Shown here piece after piece: positions 7,915 through 15,316 of a stretch of 48,468 bases of DNA (position 1 is the first letter of the stretch; each line of letters begins with the position of its first letter). The stretch is taken from contig JAPKYS010000053.1 in assembly GCA_026394195.1 (NCBI GenBank), positions 1 to 48,468 on the forward strand. Reading direction: 5' to 3'. Origin of the DNA: a bacterium. Its GTDB lineage: Bacteria > Electryoneota > B3-LCP. Made by a program: the position numbers and the translations under genes. The notes under the pieces are model-generated. The model did not search any database. It saw nothing but the letters and a program-made list of their open reading frames with translations, and was not told where the DNA came from.

Positions 7915-10695
7915 TTACTTCATCAGTACCATCTTAGCGGAGGTAACCTGACCGCCGGAGGTCAGACGGTAGATGTAGATACCCGATGCGAGGTGAGAAG
8001 CATCGAAGCTGACACTCTGGATGCCGGCATTGCGATAACCATTCACCAAGGTTGCCACTTCACGACCGCTGACGTCATAAACGGTCAACTGAACGTTGCC
8101 GGCGTTAACCAGCGAGAAGTTGATCGACGTAGTCGGGTTGAAGGGGTTCGGGTAGTTGCCCAGCAGAGCAAACTCGGTTGGAGCCGTCACGTCAGTGGCG
8201 TACTCATCGAAGAAGTTGCCGTAGCAATTGTTGTCACCAACCCACGGACCACCGTCAGCAGTCGCGTTCTTCGTGAAGGTGAAGAAGCTGCTGTCCTGGA
8301 TGGTGCTGGGGTAGGTGCCGATGTAGGAGATGTAGGTGTTGGTGCCGGCGGGGATTGAAGCCGCGACGTTCTGATTCAGAACGCGTGACGGGCTGGCGCC
8401 GCCTGGCAGGGTCCGACTGATCGGTCCGAACACCTGAATGTACGCACCTGATTGAGTCTTGATCTTGTTCCAAATTGAGAAGGTTTGCGGTATAGTGGTC
8501 AGGTTGTGTGCATTGATGTTGTAAGTGAAGCTGCCACCTTGCGCTGGAATCACAACCGGCGGGTTAACCGCCGAAATAGTGATGTCCATTGCTGGTGGAA
8601 CCGCTCCAGCCGGAGCAAACATCGCCCGGATGAAGAAATCATAGTCGGCTGGGACGATACTGCCACTGAAGTTGGAGTAGAAGTGGCCTGCGCCATGAAT
8701 GATGTCGTCACCGGTGATGGGTGCACTGGTCAGAGAAGTTTCTTCAAACCATACCCAGAAATCATGATTAGCGTTCTGGAGGTAGGCACAGCCAGTGATC
8801 GGGAAGTTCTGCCAGTTCGGCGAAACCTGGGTTACGTTGAAGTCCTGCCTGAAAACTTCAGTACCCGGCAAGTTCGGGTTTGTGCCGGTCTGGTAGATGT
8901 GGATACGGATCGGGCCAGCGGTCTGGAACATACCCTTCAGGTAGCGGGCGTTCATGTTGAAGTTGATGCCGTCAGCAACGGGGGTAAACTTCACATAAGC
9001 GCCTTCAGCTGGATCGAAGTTGAAGTAGTAGAAGTCTTCGTAGCTGTACTGACGGTTGTCATAACCGAATTCCAACGAGTCAGCTGCCGTCAACACCACG
9101 GTACCGGCTTTGGCGGTATCGTTGGCCAGATTCTGATCGCCGCTCAGCTGTGTGTAGCTATCAAAGAAGTAGCTACCTACATTAGGAGTAACCCAGTTGA
9201 AGGTCTTGGTGACATGACCCTGGAAAGGAATGCTTGCCCAGGGGATCAATGGATTTCCCGTACCACCGTTGACACGCCAGAAGGCGGGAACGGCTGATTG
9301 GGCGATTGAGCCGTAGTTCCAGAGTTCGACTGAGCCACGGACCGTGTCAAAACGAACTGTGGTTGGGAACGGAACGTGCAACTTCTGCGCTCCAACATCG
9401 TTGTTCAGCAGGGTTTCGGTGTAGACTTCGAAATCGTCGATGTGGAGACCGGTGCCGATGCCGCCGTTGTCATCAAGATCTGTGATGACCTTGAAGCGCA
9501 ATTTGACTTGCTGACCGGCAAATGCATTCAAAGCCATCTGGATGTTGCCGTTGAAGGGATTACCCGGCACATATTGTTCCCATCCAACCAGCGCGCCGCC
9601 GGGACGATTGGTGTCGCCGTAATCGTAGAACACCTGAGTCCAGGCTACACCGTTGGTGGAGGATTCCACACTGTAGTAGTCTTCGAGGGTGTTGTTGCCG
9701 TCGCCATCGAAATCCAACATATCGCACCACAGCCAGAAGCGGAAACGAACGTCGAAACCGGTCGGGATGCTGATATACGGGGAAACCAGGGCGTCTTGCA
9801 GACCGTAGTGACCACCATGGTTATTTATCATGGCATGAGTGGGACTGTGATAGCTGGCGGTGCTAAGTGCCCAGTAGTCGCCGGAAACACCGCCGGCATC
9901 GAAGGTCAGCGGACCGGGAATGGCGATACCGTCAGCATTGTTGGACAGCAGCGTGGTGGTGCCGGCTGTAACCGTAATGTTATCCACGAAGAATCCCCAC
10001 ATGGTGGGATCATCAATGGTGCAGTAGGCGGGGTCGCTGCACATGGCGAAGCGCAGCTTGACATTGGACTGATTGGCTAATGCGGCCAGATTGAAGCTGG
10101 CAGGTACCCAACCGCCGGAGCTTCCACCCCAGCCTGCGATACCGGGACCCATGCCCCACTCATCGCCAAAACTGTAAAGATTCTGGCAATTATAAGCCGG
10201 GGAAGTCGGGGTAATGACGGTCCAGGTTGTGCCACCGTTGGTCGATGCCCAAACATTACATCCATCCCAACCATCATACGGTGGCGGTTCACCACCGGGG
10301 GTCTCGACGAAACGCCACATCTGGAAGTTCAGGACGGCGTTGCTGATACCGGTGAAGTTGAGAGCGGGGGTAACCAGGTACTGCAGCCAGTGGTTGTCGT
10401 AGCCACCGATTATGGTGTCCGCGCACCACCAGGAATTCGTACCCTGATAACCATTGAAGTCGTCGGTGTGCCATTTGAAACCGGGATTGGTTGCGTCCAT
10501 GGTGGTCCATCCACCCATACCGGTTTCAAAGTTTTGCAGATACAGGGTTGAGTCGGTCGCATCAGTCGCGTGATTGACAGAACCGTTCGGAACGGTAACT
10601 GTCTGCGGACTGTGCATGATGACCGGCTTGGCGCTGACCTGGAATGCCAGGACCAGACTTAAACAGACCAAAACCCATAATGTTTTCTTCATCAT
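7915..10695 (-). CDS. Secreted protein with MAM-like domains and T9SS sorting domain
   Basis: 926 residues from the ATG at 10695, chosen because AAAGGAG lies 7 bases upstream and a signal peptide follows (MMKKTLWVLVCLSLVLAFQ). Two jelly-roll, MAM/immune-inhibitor-A-like stretches occupy roughly residues 45-240 (LYLQNFETGMGGWTT start) and 250-430 (DAGGVSGDYWALSTASYHSP start). A CARDB-like segment (NNDVGAQKLHVPFPTTVRFD) comes after them. Next is a domain shared with other exoproteins here (PPVVIPAQGGSFTYNINAHN). Last is the T9SS type A domain (NYPNPFNPTTSINFSLVN to SAKMVLMK). Expected to be exported and surface-anchored or released; likely adhesive or carbohydrate-binding, which is inference. 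It has its own promoter and a 200-base leader. Confidence 0.85.
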   Translation of the reverse strand: MMKKTLWVLVCLSLVLAFQVSAKPVIMHSPQTVTVPNGSVNHATDATDSTLYLQNFETGMGGWTTMDATNPGFKWHTDDFNGYQGTNSWWCADTIIGGYDNHWLQYLVTPALNFTGISNAVLNFQMWRFVETPGGEPPPYDGWDGCNVWASTNGGTTWTVITPTSPAYNCQNLYSFGDEWGMGPGIAGWGGSSGGWVPASFNLAALANQSNVKLRFAMCSDPAYCTIDDPTMWGFFVDNITVTAGTTTLLSNNADGIAIPGPLTFDAGGVSGDYWALSTASYHSPTHAMINNHGGHYGLQDALVSPYISIPTGFDVRFRFWLWCDMLDFDGDGNNTLEDYYSVESSTNGVAWTQVFYDYGDTNRPGGALVGWEQYVPGNPFNGNIQMALNAFAGQQVKLRFKVITDLDDNGGIGTGLHIDDFEVYTETLLNNDVGAQKLHVPFPTTVRFDTVRGSVELWNYGSIAQSAVPAFWRVNGGTGNPLIPWASIPFQGHVTKTFNWVTPNVGSYFFDSYTQLSGDQNLANDTAKAGTVVLTAADSLEFGYDNRQYSYEDFYYFNFDPAEGAYVKFTPVADGINFNMNARYLKGMFQTAGPIRIHIYQTGTNPNLPGTEVFRQDFNVTQVSPNWQNFPITGCAYLQNANHDFWVWFEETSLTSAPITGDDIIHGAGHFYSNFSGSIVPADYDFFIRAMFAPAGAVPPAMDITISAVNPPVVIPAQGGSFTYNINAHNLTTIPQTFSIWNKIKTQSGAYIQVFGPISRTLPGGASPSRVLNQNVAASIPAGTNTYISYIGTYPSTIQDSSFFTFTKNATADGGPWVGDNNCYGNFFDEYATDVTAPTEFALLGNYPNPFNPTTSINFSLVNAGNVQLTVYDVSGREVATLVNGYRNAGIQSVSFDASHLASGIYIYRLTSGGQVTSAKMVLMK

Positions 10696-10812
10696 AGCGC
10701 TTCTCCTTTGGTTTGATGTTTGTGAGCTGGTTGTAAGACAGTGTAATTGCCCTTCCCCTGCCCCAGATCTATGAGGTAAGAGGTGAGCATTATCTGACCT
10801 GGTGAAGAAACG

Positions 10813-10847
10813 TCCGAACTTATCCAAGAATTTGCTTGACGTTCGGA
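10813..10847 (-). other. Stem-loop in the long leader of the MAM-like exoprotein gene
   Basis: The gap 10696-11145 holds a promoter, an approximately 200-base untranslated leader and the next gene's terminator. Within the leader a 7-bp stem (10813-10819 with 10841-10847) encloses a 21-base loop. I recognise no riboswitch class. It could be regulatory or chance. Confidence 0.3.
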
Positions 10848-10901
10848 TCCTTTCGCCCGCCTCGATAACGCTCCTTTGAGTTTTCTTTACGCGAGTAGTA
10901 A

Positions 10902-10930
10902 AATATACGAATTTAAATCCAAAATGTCAA
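10902..10930 (-). promoter_or_regulatory. Promoter of the MAM-like exoprotein gene
   Basis: Minus strand TTGACA (10930-10925), 17-bp spacer, TATATT (10907-10902). Predicted start near 10895, about 200 bases before the start codon. Confidence 0.8.
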
Positions 10931-11067
10931 GTAAAATGTTCGTTTTCAAGAATTTTTTTTGCAAAGGTGACTTTATTATTGTCTCAATTCTAATCAAAAA
11001 ATTTACAACAATATACTTTCAATTAACCTGCTTTTCGGGCAACCAAACCGATAGAAGCAGGTAAAAC

Positions 11068-11101
11068 CCGAATGGGCGGATGACTTAATCCGCCCATTCG
11101 G
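11068..11101 (-). terminator. Terminator of the FG-GAP exoprotein gene
   Basis: Perfect 13-bp stem (11068-11080 with 11089-11101), 8-base loop, followed on the minus strand by GTTTTAC. It lies 45 bases after the stop of the upstream minus-strand gene. Confidence 0.85.
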
Positions 11102-11145
11102 CAGAGGTGTTGACGGGGAGGACTGTAATATCCCTCAAAGGTCGA

Positions 11146-13545
11146 TTATTTCAGCAGGACCAATTTTTGAGTGGATTGGTTATGCCCTGCTTCACATCGT
11201 GCAAGATATATGCCAGAAGGCAAGTTATTCGCTTCGAAAACCACTTCATGCCTCCCCGCGTCTCGCCAACCGTGCAATAAATCTGCGATTTTACGACCAT
11301 TTACATCGTAGATCGCGAGCGTGACCAGGGCTGGTTCGGGCAAATTGAGGGTCAGAGTCGTGCTGGGATTGAAAGGGTTCGGTGATGCAGTCTCCAGACT
11401 GTAGTTTTGGGGGCAGGGAATAGAAGCATGCTGCAACGGAAGCCATCCGTCCAGGGGTTCACCATAGTTGGCCCAATCTCCGGTAACCATTGGTCCGTCT
11501 CCAGTGGTGGTCTTTTCAAAGGGAAAGCTGTCATGTGTCCAGATGCTGTCGGGGTACAAACCAACATAGCCGTTGAAGATATAGATGCCGGGGGGTGATA
11601 TACCGAGGACAACCTGTGTGCGATGGCGTATGAGGTTCGCATTGGCGGGCAGTGAGAATTCGTCAGGGCCCATTACCGGACCGAAAACGCTGCTGTCCGG
11701 CATCAGGATGTTACACCAGATCTGTCCGGTGAAAGGGCTTTCGCCATTCTGGATATCGAAGTTGTAGCTGAAGCTCCCACCCACGCGTGGTATCTGGATA
11801 GGTGGATTGATTGGAATCAGAGTCAGATCGATGTCATGCAAGGGTCCCAGATTGTTGAACAGGTAGAGCCCTCCTGATTCACAACCGACCAGCAGATCCA
11901 CCCTGCCGTCATCATTCAGATCGGCGAAGACCGGTGCGGAGTCGTCGCCGAAATCCCAATCATTCCATGGGCTGACAGGCGCAGCCCAGACCGACTGGTA
12001 GGGACCCCCAATGTTAGTGTAGAGGTTGAGCCATCCGGTTATATTGCCGCAGCCGATGACCATGTCTGAGTCACCGTCGGCGTCGATATCAGTAAAAAAC
12101 GGCGTCGAGTAGTTGCCCACGTCGATCGCGGGGATGTTTCCGAGGTCCTGCCAGACGGGATCGACCAAGGAACCAACTCTGCGGAGGTAACGAACCGCTC
12201 CTGATTCCGAACCCACGAAGAGATCCAGGTCACCATCACCATCGAGGTCAGCGAAAGCGGGACTCGCATTATTTCCAACGTCCACCCCAGTGTAATTGAG
12301 TACGGGAGCAACCCATACAGGCGCTTGCGGAGTACCGGAATTACGATAGTAAGCAAGGGTGCCGTTAGCCAGGCCTATCAGCAGGTCGAGGTCGCCGTCA
12401 TTGTCGATATCGTTGAAGACCAGTGATTCGTCGCCGCTGAAGTTGATATTGGCATAGTTATCGGCCACACGATGCCAGGCAGCAGAATCAGGGGTGCCGA
12501 TATTCTCCAGATAGGTGATTCCCCAGCGATGCCTGCCGATGAAGAGGTCGAGGTCGCCGTCATCGTCTATGTCAGCCAGCGCAGGTTTCGATAGCAAGCC
12601 AACGTCGAAATAGGCCAGCGTGTTCTGGGAGAATTCGAAACGCGGATGGGCTGCATTGCCGGTGTTGTTCCAGACGTCGAGGTTCCCGTCCGATTCGCCG
12701 GAGATCAGGTCCAGATCGTTGTCACCGTCCAGATCCCAGAAGGTGGGGACACCGTTGTGATTGGCGCTGCCCAGAATTCCCATATTGGTGTAGGACGGGG
12801 AAGGGGCAGGTCCATTGTTCCGGTAGTAATAGATATCTCCGGCCAGAGCCGACATAATCACGTCCTGGAGGCTGTCGGCATTAAGGTCGAAAACGCAGAC
12901 AGAGGATTTCATCGTCAGGTTGATCCCCTGATAGAATTGCGTTTGATAACTCCAACTGGGGTTACCGGGTTGTCCGACATTCTTAAAAAAAACTGCACCA
13001 CCGCTGTTGTTTCCAACCAGTAGATCGGCGAGACCATCACTATCTACGTCCTTGAAGAACGGTATGGCGTGGAAAGGGACGCGCAGGTTGGCGTAGGTCG
13101 AGCTGACCAGAGTCCATACAGGAGCTGAGGGTGTGCCGTCATTGCGGTAGAAGGCGATGACCCCAGATTCATTACCAACAAAGAGGTCGAGGTCACCATC
13201 GAGGTCAATATCCCAGAAGGCTGGTGCGGCGTGCTTGCCGACGTCGATCGAATCCAGGGCGGTGGTTATACACTGCCAATTGGCAGGATTACCGCCTAAA
13301 TTTTCAAATACATCGATATAGCCATCATGTTCACCAACGTACAGCTCACCAGCACCATCGTTATCCAAATCAGCAAGTACAGGCTTTGAGTAGTCCATTC
13401 CACCATGGTAGAATGCCATCTGAGTGCCTTCCAGATACCCCGGTATTTGGCGTTCCCATACCAACCCTTGCGGGTAAGCTGCCGGGGGAATCGCCACCAT
13501 GAGGCAAAGCAGCAACAGGATTCCAGCGCTCTTCCAACGCGTCAT
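11146..13545 (-). CDS. Secreted FG-GAP/VCBS repeat protein with T9SS sorting domain
   Basis: 799 residues from the ATG at 13545 (AAGGAGAAG directly upstream; signal peptide MTRWKSAGILLLLCLMVAIP). Most of the protein is about ten tandem repeats of the type DLDGDGDLDLFVGSESG, spaced 45-60 residues apart; the DxDxDGxxD loops are calcium-binding and the repeats would fold as a beta-propeller. A domain shared with neighbouring exoproteins follows (PPIQIPRVGGSFSYNFDIQN), then the T9SS type A domain (ASPNPFNPSTTLTLNLPE to TQKLVLLK). Probably exported and surface-associated; ligand unknown. A similar but compositionally different paralogue lies at 39742-41835. Confidence 0.87.
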   Translation of the reverse strand: MTRWKSAGILLLLCLMVAIPPAAYPQGLVWERQIPGYLEGTQMAFYHGGMDYSKPVLADLDNDGAGELYVGEHDGYIDVFENLGGNPANWQCITTALDSIDVGKHAAPAFWDIDLDGDLDLFVGNESGVIAFYRNDGTPSAPVWTLVSSTYANLRVPFHAIPFFKDVDSDGLADLLVGNNSGGAVFFKNVGQPGNPSWSYQTQFYQGINLTMKSSVCVFDLNADSLQDVIMSALAGDIYYYRNNGPAPSPSYTNMGILGSANHNGVPTFWDLDGDNDLDLISGESDGNLDVWNNTGNAAHPRFEFSQNTLAYFDVGLLSKPALADIDDDGDLDLFIGRHRWGITYLENIGTPDSAAWHRVADNYANINFSGDESLVFNDIDNDGDLDLLIGLANGTLAYYRNSGTPQAPVWVAPVLNYTGVDVGNNASPAFADLDGDGDLDLFVGSESGAVRYLRRVGSLVDPVWQDLGNIPAIDVGNYSTPFFTDIDADGDSDMVIGCGNITGWLNLYTNIGGPYQSVWAAPVSPWNDWDFGDDSAPVFADLNDDGRVDLLVGCESGGLYLFNNLGPLHDIDLTLIPINPPIQIPRVGGSFSYNFDIQNGESPFTGQIWCNILMPDSSVFGPVMGPDEFSLPANANLIRHRTQVVLGISPPGIYIFNGYVGLYPDSIWTHDSFPFEKTTTGDGPMVTGDWANYGEPLDGWLPLQHASIPCPQNYSLETASPNPFNPSTTLTLNLPEPALVTLAIYDVNGRKIADLLHGWRDAGRHEVVFEANNLPSGIYLARCEAGHNQSTQKLVLLK

Positions 13546-13583
13546 TTGCTTCTCCTTTTGACTTATTGCACGGTCGCTTCTAC

Positions 13584-13612
13584 AATATAACAAAAAAAAT
13601 GGGCAAATTCAA
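13584..13612 (-). promoter_or_regulatory. Promoter of the FG-GAP exoprotein gene
   Basis: Minus strand TTGAAT (13612-13607), 17-bp spacer, TATATT (13589-13584); short leader of about 32 bases. Confidence 0.7.
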
Positions 13613-13706
13613 GTAAAAAAAGTGTTAAACCCATTTTTTAATATTAAACGTTATTTATATTGAATTTAGCTTGCTTTTTCAATTCCCCCTTCGCTTACTC
13701 TATCCG

Positions 13707-13740
13707 CTTTGAGGGGCACATCATTGCGTACCCCTCAGAG
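13707..13740 (-). terminator. Hairpin after the cysteine desulfurase-family gene
   Basis: Ten-bp stem with one G-T pair (13707-13716 with 13731-13740), 33 bases after the stop at 13773. No clear T tract follows on the minus strand, so it is a weak terminator candidate. Confidence 0.4.
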
Positions 13741-13772
13741 CAACGATCGTGAGTCAATAGATTTCTCGCTCT

Positions 13773-14942
13773 CTATTTCTTGACTCGTTTGGCGATTTCA
13801 GCGACAGCTGCGATGGCTGCGTCAACATCCTCTTCGGTATTGAAAGCTCCGATCGAAAATCTCACCCCTCCGTGGATTTTGATGATCCCGATCTGGTCAT
13901 GAACCAGTGGAGCACAATGTAAGCCAGTCCGAGTGGCAATAGAATAATCGACGTCCAGCATGATCCCGACGTCGCCTGCTTCCATTCCCAGGATGTTCAT
14001 GGTTATCGTCGACAGATGGTTTTCCAGCACGTCGCAACCGTAGATTTCCACCCGGTCAATGTTACGGAATCCATCGATCAGGCGCTTGGCTAATTTCATC
14101 TCCTGATGATGAATATTCTGCAATCCCTGCTTGCTGATCCAATCTTGACCGGCGTAGAGCGACGCCACGCCGACCATATTCGGAGTACCGTATTCCATGC
14201 GGAAGGGATACTCTTCCAGATGATAGGGATAGGCAGATCGAACGCCGGTGCCACCGCTGCGAGTCTGTTTGATTTCAACATGCTTGCGAACGCATAGCCC
14301 TCCGATGCCGGTAAAACCCATCAGCGATTTATGACCGGTGAAAGCCAGGACGTCGATGTTCATTTCCTGCATGTTGATGGGTACGACACCTGCAGTCTGT
14401 GAAGTATCTGTCCCGAACAAGATTCCCTTATCTTTACAGATGGCTCCGATCTCTTTTAGGGGTTGGACGGTCCCCAGAACGTTGGAGCCATGGTTGATCA
14501 TGACCAGCTTGGTATTTGACTTTATCGCTTTCTTGACGTCCTCCGGATCGATGTACCCTTGCGCATTGAAGCGAACGTAAGTCGCTTCAGCGCCGAAGTC
14601 GCGCACCATGTGATTGACGGGACGGATGACTGAATTATGTTCCAAATTGGTGGTGACGACATGGTCACCTTGTCCTACCAGCCCGTAGATGATTAAATTG
14701 AGAGCATCTGTGGCGTTGTAACCGAAACATAAACGTTCAGGATGGGTTTCGTCACCGCCGAAGAAGCGAGTTAGACGGCGGCGCAGATCCTCCACTATAT
14801 TCCCGGCTTCGATCGCCATGTCAAAACCGCTGCGCCCCGGATTAACTCCGGTTTTTCTGTAGAAATCAAGTGCAAAATCGTAAACGCTCTCTGGTTTCGG
14901 CCAAGCAGTTGCCGCATTATCGAGGTAGATCAGTTTCTCCAT
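13773..14942 (-). CDS. Cysteine desulfurase family protein (class V aminotransferase)
   Basis: 389 residues from the ATG at 14942, preferred over the start 15 bases upstream because GGAGAGAAGG precedes it and the family begins with (I)YLDNAATxWPKP. The PLP lysine is K205 in FTGHKSLMGF and the catalytic cysteine is C343 in RTGLHCAPLVH, so it can form a cysteine persulfide. It resembles the clade typified, as I recall, by Enterococcus faecalis EF2568 (TIGR01977) rather than housekeeping IscS/NifS. That clade has been reported next to selenium-metabolism genes in some bacteria. No iscU or sufU gene is adjacent. A role in sulfur or selenium delivery is plausible but inferred. Confidence 0.9.
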   Translation of the reverse strand: MEKLIYLDNAATAWPKPESVYDFALDFYRKTGVNPGRSGFDMAIEAGNIVEDLRRRLTRFFGGDETHPERLCFGYNATDALNLIIYGLVGQGDHVVTTNLEHNSVIRPVNHMVRDFGAEATYVRFNAQGYIDPEDVKKAIKSNTKLVMINHGSNVLGTVQPLKEIGAICKDKGILFGTDTSQTAGVVPINMQEMNIDVLAFTGHKSLMGFTGIGGLCVRKHVEIKQTRSGGTGVRSAYPYHLEEYPFRMEYGTPNMVGVASLYAGQDWISKQGLQNIHHQEMKLAKRLIDGFRNIDRVEIYGCDVLENHLSTITMNILGMEAGDVGIMLDVDYSIATRTGLHCAPLVHDQIGIIKIHGGVRFSIGAFNTEEDVDAAIAAVAEIAKRVKK

Positions 14943-15001
14943 TAACCTTCTCTCCACATATAGTTAGTTTGAATGACTATCTCACCCCCAAGGGGTGTAA
15001 T

Positions 15002-15030
15002 AATTTAGCAAATTTTACTCGAATGGTCAA
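15002..15030 (-). promoter_or_regulatory. Promoter of the cysteine desulfurase-family gene
   Basis: Minus strand TTGACC (15030-15025), 17-bp spacer, TAAATT (15007-15002). A small GC-rich hairpin (CACCCC/GGGGTG, 14983-14997) lies at the expected 5' end of the transcript. Confidence 0.7.
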
Positions 15031-15139
15031 GCAAACAATTTGAAATATTCGCATAGGCAAATTTCAAATGCAGTTGAGGTCAACCTTATGTTTGGACCGA
15101 GCAACCGAGAGAGTCAATATCAATTTTTCCAAGAAAACC

Positions 15140-15168
15140 TTGCTTTGGGTGCAGAATTAATTTATATT
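15140..15168 (+). promoter_or_regulatory. Promoter of tRNA-Arg
   Basis: TTGCTT (15140-15145), 17-bp spacer, TATATT (15163-15168), placing the transcript start near 15175, a few bases before the tRNA. Confidence 0.7.
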
Positions 15169-15180
15169 GACTTTTCGTCT

Positions 15181-15257
15181 GCGCCCTTAGCTCAACTGGA
15201 TAGAGCGTCTGGCTACGGACCAGAAGGTTGGGGGTTCGAATCCCTTAGGGCGTACCA
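15181..15257 (+). tRNA. tRNA-Arg (anticodon ACG)
   Basis: 77 bases including an encoded CCA. The acceptor arms GCGCCCT and AGGGCGT pair (one G-T), the D arm is GCTC/GAGC, the anticodon stem is TCTGG/CCAGA around loop CTACGGA, giving anticodon ACG (inosine-modified in bacteria, reads CGU/CGC/CGA). The T loop TTCGAAT is canonical. It has its own promoter upstream and a terminator at 15275. Confidence 0.96.
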
Positions 15258-15274
15258 AGGCATACTTGATTTGT

Positions 15275-15316
15275 ACAGGGGCGGAAGCATCATCCGCCCC
15301 TGTTTGCTTTATATTT
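15275..15316 (+). terminator. Terminator of tRNA-Arg
   Basis: Perfect 11-bp stem (15275-15285 with 15293-15303), 7-base loop, followed by TTGCTTTATATTT on the plus strand. It lies between convergent genes and may also slow transcription from the protease gene on the other strand, though no T tract is present in that direction. Confidence 0.8.

Noticed and set aside
11800..13500. Regularly spaced repeats suggesting a CRISPR array
   Set aside because: They are degenerate codons of FG-GAP protein repeats (DxDxDGDxD) with 135-180 base periods in frame, not identical repeats with unique spacers. The same holds for 39895-41460.
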